Of a stretch of 23,863 nucleotides of DNA, positions 16,092-23,839 are shown in pieces. Below the pieces are notes generated by a model. It saw only the letters and a list, made by a program, of their open reading frames with translations, had not been told where the DNA came from and searched no databases. The stretch covers positions 1-23,863 of the forward strand of contig CAZMCT010000056.1 in the NCBI GenBank assembly GCA_964564785.1, in the 5' to 3' direction. The DNA is from CAZMCT01 sp964564785 (GTDB lineage: Bacteria; Planctomycetota; Phycisphaerae; UBA1845; Fen-1342). The number at the start of each line of letters is the position of its first letter. The first letter of the stretch is position 1. Made by a program: the position numbers and the translations under genes.

Positions 16092-17393
16092 ATGCGGAAG
16101 AATTACATCCTGGATGCGAACATCCTCATCCACGATCCCTATTCGATTTTCCAGTTTGCCGATAACACCGTGATTATCCCGGTCGGTGTCATCGGCGAAC
16201 TCGACCGCTTCAAGAAGGAGCCGACCGACCGCGGGTTCTCCGCCCGGGCCGTCGTTCGCCTCCTCGACGGACTCCGCAACGGCGAGAGCCTCGCGACCGG
16301 CGTCTCGCTCGACAACGGCGGCCGCCTCAAGGTCTACTGCGAGCCCGACCGCGTGCTCTCCGGCAACATGGGCCCCGCCGACGCCGAGATCCTGCGTGTT
16401 GCCCGCGAGATCCGCCAACAAGAACCCGATGTCCCCGTGGTCATCGTCACGAAGGACATCAACCTCCGCATCCGGGCTGACGCCGCCGGCCTGCGGGCGG
16501 AGGACTACGAGTCCGATCACGTCATGCTCTCCGAAGTCGAGCCCGCCGACGAGGAGCTCACCATCTCTCCCGAGCAGTTCGACCAGTTCAAGAGCTGCGG
16601 CCGGCTCGCCCTGCCCGACCATCGGCTGCATCCGAACGAGTACGTCCTCCTGCGGACCGCCGAGCGCGAGCGCGGCACCGCCCTGGCCCGCCGTGACACC
16701 CACGGACCCGACCTCATCGCCCTTCAGGACCCCCCCGGCGGCTTGTGGGGAATCCGACCCCGCAACAAGGAACAGTACTACGCCATCGATGCCCTCCTCG
16801 ACGAACGCATCAATCTCGTCACGCTCCTCGGCAAGGCCGGCACCGGTAAGACCCTCCTCGCCCTCGCCGCCGCCCTGCAACTCACCTGCAAGAAGAAGGC
16901 CTACCGCGGCGTCCTCGTCTGCCGCCCGATCGTCCCCGTCGGCCGCGACCTCGGCTACCTCCCCGGCGATATCGGCAGCAAGCTCGCCCCCTGGATGAAG
17001 CCGATCACCGATACCTTCGAGTTCCTCATCGACGTCGGCGGACCCGTCAAGGGCTTCGCCGACGGCGCCAGTCTGATGCGCGCCGGCCTGATCGAGATCC
17101 AGCCGCTCACCTACATCCGCGGCCGCAATATCGCCAAACGCTTCGTCGTCATCGACGAGGCCCAGAACCTCACCCCCCTCGAGATCAAGACCGTCATCAC
17201 CCGCATGGGCCAGGCCGCCAAGATCGTCCTCACCGGAGATCCGTGGCAGATCGACAACCCCTACGTTGACCGCAACAGCAACGGCTTCACGTACCTCGTC
17301 AACCGCCTCAGCGGTCAGGCGCTCGCCGCTCACGTCGAGCTGCGCAAGGGCGAGCGTAGCCCGTTGGCCGAGCTGGCCGCCAACCTGCTCTAG
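16092..17393 (+). CDS. PIN-PhoH fusion ATPase (PhoH2 type)
   Basis: The protein is 433 residues. An N-terminal PIN nuclease domain begins NYILDANILIHDP with acidic D8, continues VIGELDRFK (E36) and ends near VIVTKDINLRIRAD (D122). The C-terminal PhoH-type P-loop ATPase has Walker A GKAGTGKT (247-254), CRPIVPVGRDLGYLPGD (278-293), Walker B FVVIDEAQNLTP (351-362) and a sensor-like KIVLTGDPWQID. PhoH2 proteins are described as sequence-specific RNA helicase-ribonucleases; in mycobacteria one is paired with the upstream antitoxin gene phoAT. No such partner is visible here, where the upstream neighbour is a permease remnant. The ATG at 16092 begins the PIN strand correctly. The architecture is certain; the biological target is unknown. 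Confidence 0.93.
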   Translation: MRKNYILDANILIHDPYSIFQFADNTVIIPVGVIGELDRFKKEPTDRGFSARAVVRLLDGLRNGESLATGVSLDNGGRLKVYCEPDRVLSGNMGPADAEILRVAREIRQQEPDVPVVIVTKDINLRIRADAAGLRAEDYESDHVMLSEVEPADEELTISPEQFDQFKSCGRLALPDHRLHPNEYVLLRTAERERGTALARRDTHGPDLIALQDPPGGLWGIRPRNKEQYYAIDALLDERINLVTLLGKAGTGKTLLALAAALQLTCKKKAYRGVLVCRPIVPVGRDLGYLPGDIGSKLAPWMKPITDTFEFLIDVGGPVKGFADGASLMRAGLIEIQPLTYIRGRNIAKRFVVIDEAQNLTPLEIKTVITRMGQAAKIVLTGDPWQIDNPYVDRNSNGFTYLVNRLSGQALAAHVELRKGERSPLAELAANLL

Positions 17394-17423
17394 CGCCGAA
17401 GCCCCGCGGCCCCGGCCGCCCGA

Positions 17424-17852
17424 CTATTCGGACGTCAACGCGCTCTCGGGCACCCCCAGCAGGCACGCCAGATCGCGCAGCGCGAAGGGCTTCTCGAGTC
17501 GCGCCACCCCGGCGGGGCGCTCCGGCCGCCCGTCCGCGGCCGCCAGGACCGTCACGACCGTCCGGATCGGCGGCGTGGCCTGGGCTGCCAGCCGCAGTAA
17601 ATGACGCACCGCGGCGGCCGGCATCTGATCCGAAATCACGCACGCCGAGAGCCCACCCGCGTGGAGAGCGCGTTCGGCGCTCGCTTCCGTGCGGCAGGGG
17701 ACGACCTCGAACCAGCGGCCGAGGAACCTCTCCATGGACCAGAGCAGCAATTCGTCCGGATCACAGAGCAGCACGCGGCCGATCGTCGTCGGAGCAGGGC
17801 GGCTCGGACCGGGAAGCGGCTGGCCGGAGGACTGGGGTTCGGCGGCGTCCAT
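17424..17852 (-). CDS. stand-alone response-regulator receiver protein
   Basis: This 142-residue protein has a proline-rich N-terminus of about 25 residues and one receiver domain with no output domain. Conserved positions are the acidic pair D31/D33 in VLLCDPDE, the phosphoacceptor D75 in CVISDQMP, T101 in RTVVTVL and K121 in LEKPF, so it should be phosphorylatable. It runs divergently from the globin-kinase gene and ends 30 bp from the phoH end, convergent with it. The start ATG 17852 has no strong ribosome site. It may be a phosphate sink or relay for the adjacent kinase, as is known for single-domain receivers. The link is positional only. Confidence 0.82.
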   Translation of the reverse strand: MDAAEPQSSGQPLPGPSRPAPTTIGRVLLCDPDELLLWSMERFLGRWFEVVPCRTEASAERALHAGGLSACVISDQMPAAAVRHLLRLAAQATPPIRTVVTVLAAADGRPERPAGVARLEKPFALRDLACLLGVPESALTSE

Positions 17853-18157
17853 AACAGGCGAGCCCCATGCACTTTGCGTGCCACCGCGCCCCTCGCGGTT
17901 GGCGGCCAGTTCGAGTACGATGGCGACGGGATGTGCAGGCCGCGACCGCTGCGAGGTTCGGCCCCCGCGCGTCGAGGGTCATGAGCCCCCGGGGCCGGTG
18001 CCGGGACCGCGCTGCCCGCCGGCCCGGCGGTCGGCGGCTGTGCGAAAAGCCGCGACCTCGCGGCAGTTGACCCAGCGCTGCCGGGCGGCCGAGCGCCTTT
18101 CGGATGGGGTTCGCGCTGCGGCCGCCGCACGCCGCAGGGCCCGCGTAAGATCAGAAA
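17853..18157. other. 305-bp divergent intergenic region
   Basis: No coding frame here looks real. It contains a 6-bp hairpin (GCGGCT at 18034-18039 with AGCCGC at 18048-18053) and several short G+C-rich dyads. TAAGAT at 18146-18151 is listed separately. No TGGCAC-N5-TTGC-type sigma54 site was found on either strand by eye. Confidence 0.55.
18146..18151 (+). promoter_or_regulatory. candidate -10 box for the globin-coupled kinase (leaderless)
   Basis: TAAGAT ends 6 bases before the kinase ATG and there is no Shine-Dalgarno site. The predicted transcript would start at or beside the ATG. No -35 hexamer is seen, so confidence is low. Confidence 0.3.
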
Positions 18158-19345
18158 ATGCCGCCGTTTGCGTTCGACGAGCTGAAGAAATACGTCGGGT
18201 TCGGTCCCGATGATGCGGCCGTGCTGCGCGCGCTGGCGGAGCCCATCGCCCCGGCGCTGCCGCGTGTCGTCGAGCGCTTCTACGCGGCGATCGAGTTGAA
18301 CGCGAACACACGGGCGGTTCTCCGCGGGGTGGAGCAGGCCGCGCGGCTCCGGCGAACGCTGCTGGAGTGGTTGCGCGGGCTGTTTGGCGGCGACTATGGG
18401 GACGAGTATGCCCGGCGCCGCGCGCGGATCGGGCACGTACACGTGCAGGTGGGCTTACCGCCACACTTCATGGTTGCTGCCATGGAAGTCGTCTGGCAGG
18501 AGCTGGAGCGGGCGGTGCATGAGCTGCCCGGCCGCAACCGCGCGGCCCAGCGCCGCGCGCTGCACAAGCTGCTGAGCCTCGAGCTGGCCCTGATGCTTGG
18601 CAGTTACCAGGAGAGCTTCGCCGACCAGGTCCGCCAGGTGGAACGAGACGCCATGCAGGCCCGCCTCCGCGAGGCCGAGAAGCTGGCCGAGGTCGGGCAG
18701 CTCGCCGCTTCGCTGGCCCACGAAATCAAGAACCCGCTGGCGGGCATCAGCGGTGCGATCCAGGTGATCCGAGCGGGTCTGCGACAGACCGATCCGCACT
18801 GGCCGGTGCTGGGCGAGGTGCTGCGGCAGATCACCCGACTCGACCGCACGGTCAAGGACCTGCTGGTCTACGCCCGGCCGAAGCCGCCGCGCTACCAGCG
18901 CTGCGAACTGCGGCGCGCGATCGAGCGCGTGCTGACGCTGCTGCGCAAGGAGCCCGAGTTCGAGCGCGTGCGGTTCGAGTACCGCGTCGAGCGCGACCTG
19001 CCGGACATCGCCGCCGACGAGCATCAGCTCGAGCAACTGCTGATGAACCTGTTGTTGAATGCGGCCCAGGCCTCGGCGGTCGACGGGCTGGTGCGGCTGG
19101 TGGCCAGGGCCGAGGATTCGCGGGTCGAGCTGCTGGTCTCCGATCGCGGGTGTGGCATGAGCCCGGAGGTGCTGCGGCGGGCGCTGGAGCCGTTCTACAC
19201 CACCAAGGCGCGCGGGACCGGGCTGGGCCTGCCGATCTGCCAGAAGATCGTGGAGGCGCACGGCGGACGGCTCTCGATCCGCAGCGCGCCGGGCGAGGGG
19301 ACCGAGGTGACGGTCGAGTTGCTGGTCCGCCCGCCGGGGAGCTGA
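18158..19345 (+). CDS. globin-coupled sensor histidine kinase
   Basis: This is a soluble kinase of 395 residues. Residues 1 to about 150 form a protoglobin (globin-coupled sensor) domain. FAFDELKKYVGF opens it, RVVERFYAAI holds a possible distal Tyr42, and RARIGHVHVQVGLPPHF carries the IGxxHxxxGL motif with the proximal heme ligand at H95. A short helix leads to a transmitter: H box SLAHEIKNPLAGI with phosphorylated H188, N box LLMNLLLNAAQA (294-305), G1 DRGCGM (329-334), F box FYTTKARGTGLGL. There are no membrane helices. It should bind O2 or another gas at heme and phosphorylate a receiver. The NtrC-type regulator follows 255 bp downstream and is the probable partner. AfGcHK of Anaeromyxobacter is a studied kinase with the same sensor type. 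Confidence 0.92.
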   Translation: MPPFAFDELKKYVGFGPDDAAVLRALAEPIAPALPRVVERFYAAIELNANTRAVLRGVEQAARLRRTLLEWLRGLFGGDYGDEYARRRARIGHVHVQVGLPPHFMVAAMEVVWQELERAVHELPGRNRAAQRRALHKLLSLELALMLGSYQESFADQVRQVERDAMQARLREAEKLAEVGQLAASLAHEIKNPLAGISGAIQVIRAGLRQTDPHWPVLGEVLRQITRLDRTVKDLLVYARPKPPRYQRCELRRAIERVLTLLRKEPEFERVRFEYRVERDLPDIAADEHQLEQLLMNLLLNAAQASAVDGLVRLVARAEDSRVELLVSDRGCGMSPEVLRRALEPFYTTKARGTGLGLPICQKIVEAHGGRLSIRSAPGEGTEVTVELLVRPPGS

Positions 19346-19412
19346 CCTCGCCCGGCCCGCCGGGAGAAGGGCTCACCCACGGGCCCGCAGACTCGAAGAA
19401 GGAGAATACCGG

Positions 19413-19604
19413 TTGGCGAATCCCGACCTGTACCGGCCCGCGCGGGTTCCCGAACGCGTAACGGGAAGCTGCGGGTTCTCACGGAAAGCGGTCGCCATTC
19501 CCGGCGGCCGTGGAGCACACGAGCCCCGGCCGGCTTCTCGTGATTCCGGCGTCTCGCCGCCGTGGCGTGAGACGTTGTTCGCAGCCTGGCGAGAGGACCG
19601 ATGA
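19413..19604 (+). CDS. doubtful small ORF upstream of the NtrC-type regulator
   Basis: A 63-codon frame starts with TTG 19413, has AAGGAG ending 8 bases upstream, and its TGA overlaps the regulator's ATG as ATGA. Those translation signals are good. The peptide is rich in Arg, Pro and Gly with no recognisable motif, and base use by codon position is less biased than in neighbouring genes. It could be a leader ORF coupling translation of the regulator, or chance. Confidence 0.27.
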   Translation: MANPDLYRPARVPERVTGSCGFSRKAVAIPGGRGAHEPRPASRDSGVSPPWRETLFAAWREDR

Positions 19605-20974
19605 CCATCCGCGTCTTGATCGTCGAGGACGAGAGCCTGATCCGCTGGTCGCTGCGCCAGAAGTTCGAGGAACGCGGTTACCAGGTAGTCGAAGCCGAGA
19701 CGGGGCAGGCCGCGCTCAACGCCTTCCAGAGCGGCCCGTTCGACCTGATCCTGCTCGATTACCGCCTGCCCGACATCACCGGCCTGGATGTGCTGCACGG
19801 CCTGCGGCAGCTCGACCAGGACGCGGTCGTCATCATGATGACCGCCTACAGCACGATCGAGACCGCGGTCGAGGCCATCAAGCTCGGCGCGTTCAACTAC
19901 ATCGCCAAGCCGTTCCAGATGGACGAGATGCTCGTCACCGTCGACAAGGCCCTCGAGACCACCCAGCTTCGCCGCGAGGTCCGCGAGCTGCGCCGCACGC
20001 TCCAGGAGCAGTACGGCATCGACGCCATCATCGGCCGCGACGCGTCGATGCTCCGACTGTTCGAGACCATCAAGCAGGTCGCCCGCACCGGCGTCTCGAC
20101 CGTCTTCCTGCGGGGCGAGACCGGCACCGGCAAGGACCTCGTCGCCCGCGTCATCCACCACAGCTCCGACCGGGCCCTCAGCCCGTTCGTCAACATCACC
20201 TGCACCGCCCTCTCCGAGTCGTTGCTGGAAAGCGAGCTCTTCGGCCACGAGCGCGGGGCCTTCACCGACGCCAAGGCCCAAAAGAAGGGCCTGTTGGAGA
20301 TGGCTGACGGCGGGACGGTCTTTCTCGACGAGGTCGGTGACATGCCGGCCGCGCTGCAAGCCAAGCTCCTGCGGTTCCTGGAGGAGCGCAAGTTCCGCCG
20401 CGTCGGCGGCACCAAGGAGATCGCGGTCGACGTCCGCGTGATCGGCGCGACCAATCGCGACCTCGACAAGGCCATCGAACAGGGGCACTTCCGCCGCGAC
20501 CTGATGTACCGGCTGAACGTGGTGACCATTACGCTGCCCCCCCTGCGGGCCCGCGGCGACGACATCCGCATCCTCGCCCAACACTTCGTCGCCCGCTTCG
20601 CCCAAGAGTTCAAGAAGCCCGACGTCCGGCTCCGCGACGACGTCCTCCCCGTGCTCCGCAATTACGCCTGGCCCGGAAACGTCCGCGAATTGCGCAACGT
20701 CATCGAGCGGGCCGTGCTGCTTTGTCACGACAACGTCATTACCCCTGCCGACATCGTCCTCGGCCGCACCGAGAGTCACCCCTGGGAGTGGGAAATCGAC
20801 AACCTGGCCCTGCCGCCCGACGGTTTCGACTTCGACAAGCTGCGGCGGCTCGAGCGCCACCTGCTCCAGCAGGCCCTGGTGCGCACCAACAACAACCAGA
20901 CCCAGGCCGCTCGCCTGCTGAACCTCTCTCGCGACCGCCTGCGCTACCGCCTCCAGAAGCACGGGTTGCTGTAG
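19601..20974 (+). CDS. NtrC-family sigma54-dependent response regulator
   Basis: The protein is 457 residues with the full NtrC layout. The receiver has the acidic pair in IVEDE, phosphoacceptor D53 in LLDYRLP, T81 and K103. The AAA+ domain has Walker A GETGTGKD (172-179), the sigma54 contact loop GAFTDA (219-224), Walker B GGTVFLDEVGDM (237-248) and an arginine-finger region FRRDLMYRL. A C-terminal Fis-type helix-turn-helix includes NQTQAARLLNLSRDRLRYRL. The loop carries Asp where the canonical motif is GAFTGA. The start ATG 19601 has GAGAGGA just upstream. The regulator should be phosphorylated by the globin-coupled kinase and activate sigma54 promoters under control of the heme signal. Target genes are not evident in the window. 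Confidence 0.95.
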   Translation: MTIRVLIVEDESLIRWSLRQKFEERGYQVVEAETGQAALNAFQSGPFDLILLDYRLPDITGLDVLHGLRQLDQDAVVIMMTAYSTIETAVEAIKLGAFNYIAKPFQMDEMLVTVDKALETTQLRREVRELRRTLQEQYGIDAIIGRDASMLRLFETIKQVARTGVSTVFLRGETGTGKDLVARVIHHSSDRALSPFVNITCTALSESLLESELFGHERGAFTDAKAQKKGLLEMADGGTVFLDEVGDMPAALQAKLLRFLEERKFRRVGGTKEIAVDVRVIGATNRDLDKAIEQGHFRRDLMYRLNVVTITLPPLRARGDDIRILAQHFVARFAQEFKKPDVRLRDDVLPVLRNYAWPGNVRELRNVIERAVLLCHDNVITPADIVLGRTESHPWEWEIDNLALPPDGFDFDKLRRLERHLLQQALVRTNNNQTQAARLLNLSRDRLRYRLQKHGLL

Positions 20975-21099
20975 CGCCCCGCATGCGGGTCTCGGTGTCC
21001 CGCCGGTTCGCCGCCGCTCCGTCGCGTGAGCTTCCGGCCGGCACGCTCCCCCGCGTGCTCATGGGGCTCTCGTTCCGATGAGCTCGCCGCAAGCGACGG

Positions 21100-21176
21100 A
21101 CGAGGAATCGGGGCGTGGACTGTCGCCAATCTCCGGCTATTTGGACGACTTCCCCGCCCACCGCCAAATCCCTCGT
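21100..21176. repeat. inverted repeat of a dispersed intergenic type
   Basis: The arms 21100-21118 and 21158-21176 match at 14 of 19 bases when one is reverse-complemented (ACGAGGAATCGGGGCGTGG and ACGAGGGATTTGGCGGTGG). Beyond the right arm, 21182-21200 read on the minus strand continues CCCGTCATCCCGAGGAGCG. I recall GTCATCCCGAG...CGACGAGGGAT sequences as repeated intergenic elements in several bacterial groups. The 261-bp gap 20975-21235 holds nothing else of note and no gene. Confidence 0.5.
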
Positions 21177-21235
21177 CGCGGCGCTCCTCGGGATGACGGG
21201 CTGCGCGTGCTCCTCCGCGCATGACATTCTGCTCG

Positions 21236-22042
21236 CTATTCCCCGAGCCACCGCACCGCCCGCCGGAACAGCGCCAGCCCGTCCCCCTCCGCCCGCTCCG
21301 GCAGCGATGTCCAGCACGGGTGCTGCGTCCACGTCACGAACCGCTCCGGGTGCGGCATCAGCCCGAGCACTCGCCCGGTCGCGTCGCACACGCCCGCCAG
21401 GTCCGCCACGCTACCGTTCGGGTTATAGGGCTCGCCGTGCAGGTTCGGCCCGTTGTCCGGCCGCGTGAACCGCAGCGCGTCCTGACCCGCCGCGATCAGC
21501 GCTTCGAGCCGCGCCGGGCGGTCGAACACGACCCGTCCCTCGCCATGTGCGATCGGCATCTCGTACACCCGGCCGGGTTCGAGAAACACGCACGGCCCGC
21601 GGCCGGCCCGCAGGTACACCCAGCGGTCCTGGAAACCCGGCGGGTCGTTGTACGTCACCGAGCAGGTGCGGGGCGAGTCCGCCCGGGGCGCAGGTTCGGC
21701 GCTCAGGGGGCCGCCGGGCAGCAGCCCCGTCTGAACCAGCACCTGGAACCCGTTGCAGATCCCCAGCACCAGCCCACCTCGGTCGATAAATGCGTGCACG
21801 TCGTCCGCGAGATGCCGCTGCACCTGTGCCGCAAGAATCCGGCCGGCCGCGATATCATCGCCGTAGCTGAAACCCCCCGGGAGCGTCAACACCTGGAAAT
21901 CGCGCAGCAATCTCGGCGTCTCGATCAGCCGCCGCACGTGCACGCGCTCGCCTCTGGCGCCGGCCAACTCCCAGGCGTGCAGCGTTTCGCCGTCGCAGTT
22001 GGTACCCGCGGCCCGCAAGATCAGAACCCGAACGCTAGCCAC
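21236..22042 (-). CDS. purQ: phosphoribosylformylglycinamidine synthase, glutaminase subunit
   Basis: PurQ hydrolyses glutamine and passes ammonia to PurL in the fourth step of purine synthesis, working in a PurSQL complex. The 268-residue class I glutamine amidotransferase has RAAGTNCDGET near the N-terminus, VLTLPGGFSYGDDI (51-64), the nucleophile C96 in GICNGFQVL, IAHGEGR, and the catalytic H231 and E233 in LGLMPHPER. It is longer than the roughly 225-residue B. subtilis type. The extra length comes mainly from a central region and a C-terminal end holding QHPCWTSLPE. The GTG start at 22042 has AAGGAAAGG upstream. purS and purL are not adjacent. The 3' end faces the sigma54 regulator. Confidence 0.94.
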   Translation of the reverse strand: MASVRVLILRAAGTNCDGETLHAWELAGARGERVHVRRLIETPRLLRDFQVLTLPGGFSYGDDIAAGRILAAQVQRHLADDVHAFIDRGGLVLGICNGFQVLVQTGLLPGGPLSAEPAPRADSPRTCSVTYNDPPGFQDRWVYLRAGRGPCVFLEPGRVYEMPIAHGEGRVVFDRPARLEALIAAGQDALRFTRPDNGPNLHGEPYNPNGSVADLAGVCDATGRVLGLMPHPERFVTWTQHPCWTSLPERAEGDGLALFRRAVRWLGE

Positions 22043-22099
22043 AGCGCCTTTCCTTGCCCAGCCGATGACGCGTAAGCGGCGCTCGGCGGCCGCCCGAGC

Positions 22100-22127
22100 T
22101 TGCAGCGCCGGCGGGGGGCGATATTAT
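22100..22127 (+). promoter_or_regulatory. candidate promoter of the tRNA-Lys gene
   Basis: TATTAT (22122-22127, one mismatch to consensus) lies 28 bases before the tRNA. TTGCAG (22100-22105), a weak -35, is 16 bases upstream of it. The expected start near 22134 would give a leader of about 22 bases. Confidence 0.45.
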
Positions 22128-22155
22128 ACGTGACTCCGCCCGTCGTGCGCGGTCG

Positions 22156-22229
<74 letters not shown>

Positions 22230-22399
22230 GTCTTCCCACAATCACCCGCCCGCAATAGGCGTCGTTCGCTGTCGTCTGGCTGGTATAGCAAGGGCGCGGC
22301 CCCGGGCCGGCGGCCGACATGCTCCGGCGTGATCAAGTGTTGACGTTTGCGGCCGATAGTAAAAGGGAGTTGTCGGAGACCCCCATGAAAGGAGAGTGT

Positions 22400-23719
22400 A
22401 TGCGCACCTGGCTTGGATTCTCTGTGGTTGCTCTTGTGCTAGTGATGCTACTGCCCGGCGGCTGCCCACTGGACCTGTCCGGCTGGAATCTTGTCCCGGA
22501 CGGCGGCGGCGAGATCGGCGACGACGACAATAGCGTGGCCGGTGACGACGAAGTGGACGACAGTGTCGCCGACGATGAGGCCGGCGAGGATGCCGTCGAC
22601 GAAGATGACGACGTCGAGGACGACGTCGCTGAAGACGACGACAGCGAGGAGGAAGTCGGCGAAGGCGACGAGACCGAGGAGGAAGTCGGCGAAGGCGACG
22701 AGACCGAGGAGGGCGACAGCAGCGACGACGAGGGCGACACCGCCGATATCACGATCAATGACGAGGGTGAGGCGGCCGTCGAGAAGTTCCTGCCCGAAGT
22801 TGTAAGCCTCGACATTGACGAGTTGCCGGAAGACGAGGAGGACGAGGGCGCCGCGAAGCGACAGACGGCCTCGGGCCCGGGCCCGGGCGGGTTCAACATC
22901 TACGAAAAGGTCGTCCGCTCGTCGGCCACCATCGTACACCGCTTCCACCGTTTCGCGGACCGCACGCTCGCGATGGCCGCGGCGATCCGCTACGACATGG
23001 ATGATCCCAATCAGACGCAGGTCGAGGGCACGTTCTGGGTGCATGGCATCGAGGTTGCTTACAAGGCCGATTTCGCGGCCTTCGACATCGACGGTGACGG
23101 CACGCCCGACGGCTCGGGCAACGCGATCGACGAGCCGGTCGCTCTGCGGATGTGGACCGACCTCGGCGAGGGTTGGCAGCCGTTCTTCTGCGCACTGGTG
23201 ACCGCGCGTCCCGGCGACGACAACCTCGGTGCCGGCCGGATCTACGTCCATCCCGACGCGGCCGACCCCTTCGCCCCCGCGGGGGTCACGCTGTTCGTCG
23301 AGTACGATCGCACCGACGACGCGCACCAGTGGAATCAGGCGTGGGTCTGCGGCCAGGTCCACCCGCTGTACGGCCTGCACCACGGCACGGCCCGCGTCGA
23401 TCTCCGCTCGAGCGACGAGGAGGGGCTCGAGAAAACCGTCCGCTCGGCGAGCGAATTCGAGGAGAACCCGTACGGGTACACCACGTTCCAATCGGCCGCC
23501 CACTGGTTGCTCGGCGGCGAAGGGCTGCTGATGGCGGCGCACGTCCTGGCCGGCGGCGCCGAGGCCACCTTCGATAGCGTCTGTGTGGACCTCGAGACGC
23601 GCGAGCTGTCGGAGGAGGCCTGCACGGGCTTCGATACGCAGGACATGACGCTGCTCGAAATCCCGGCCGGCAACGAGACTGACCTGCCGGAGGACTTCCC
23701 GGCCGAGCCGACGTTCTAG
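22400..23719 (+). CDS. acidic putative lipoprotein with low-complexity Asp/Glu region
   Basis: I do not recognise this 439-residue protein. It starts at ATG 22400, with AAAGGAGAG ending just before it. The first 22 residues look like a lipoprotein signal (MRTWLGFSVVALVLVMLLPGGC) with C22 as the likely lipidated residue, although the lipobox has Pro at -3. Residues of about 34-150 are extremely Asp/Glu rich, including two exact copies of a 10-residue unit around 84-103. A globular domain follows, with a calcium-loop-like DIDGDGTPDG at 229-238, several Trp, and VCGQVHPLYGLHHG. It could be a surface protein that binds calcium or repels like charge; this is inference. A strong terminator follows 27 bp after its stop. 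Confidence 0.85.
   Translation: MRTWLGFSVVALVLVMLLPGGCPLDLSGWNLVPDGGGEIGDDDNSVAGDDEVDDSVADDEAGEDAVDEDDDVEDDVAEDDDSEEEVGEGDETEEEVGEGDETEEGDSSDDEGDTADITINDEGEAAVEKFLPEVVSLDIDELPEDEEDEGAAKRQTASGPGPGGFNIYEKVVRSSATIVHRFHRFADRTLAMAAAIRYDMDDPNQTQVEGTFWVHGIEVAYKADFAAFDIDGDGTPDGSGNAIDEPVALRMWTDLGEGWQPFFCALVTARPGDDNLGAGRIYVHPDAADPFAPAGVTLFVEYDRTDDAHQWNQAWVCGQVHPLYGLHHGTARVDLRSSDEEGLEKTVRSASEFEENPYGYTTFQSAAHWLLGGEGLLMAAHVLAGGAEATFDSVCVDLETRELSEEACTGFDTQDMTLLEIPAGNETDLPEDFPAEPTF
22645..22710 (+). repeat. exact 30-bp tandem repeat within the acidic lipoprotein gene
   Basis: Bases 22651-22680 and 22681-22710 are identical, and six further bases before them (22645-22650) match the unit's end. The unit encodes ten residues of the EEVGEGDETE type and keeps frame. 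Exact identity, including third codon positions, indicates a recent duplication or copy-number change. Confidence 0.92.
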
Positions 23720-23746
23720 CGGACCGCCGGGGGCCGGCACAGCGCG

Positions 23747-23795
23747 AAAACGCGGCGGCGGACGTGCGACCGTTCGCACCTCCGCCGCCCGTTTT
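23747..23795. terminator. bidirectional intrinsic terminator after the acidic lipoprotein
   Basis: A long hairpin has AAAACG (23747-23752) pairing with CGTTTT (23790-23795), a bulged C, GGCGGCGGA (23754-23762) pairing with 23781-23789, one C-C mismatch, and GTGCGA pairing with TCGCAC around a 4-base CCGT loop. That gives 21 base pairs. The A-run and T-run at the two feet allow termination in both directions. Confidence 0.88.
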
Positions 23796-23839
23796 CCACC
23801 CGGTCGCGTCCGGCCGGGTCGTCCAAGGTCATCGTCTGC

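Noticed and set aside
15912..17333. A 473-codon open frame on the - strand opposite phoH
   Set aside because: It is antisense to a PIN-PhoH gene whose motifs are all intact; its composition mirrors that gene.
19373..20962. A 529-codon open frame on the - strand opposite the NtrC-type regulator
   Set aside because: It is the antisense image of a conserved AAA+ gene, with no independent motif.
17853..21235. A sigma54 promoter near the NtrC-type regulator
   Set aside because: No TGGCAC-N5-TTGC arrangement was seen by eye on either strand in the gaps.
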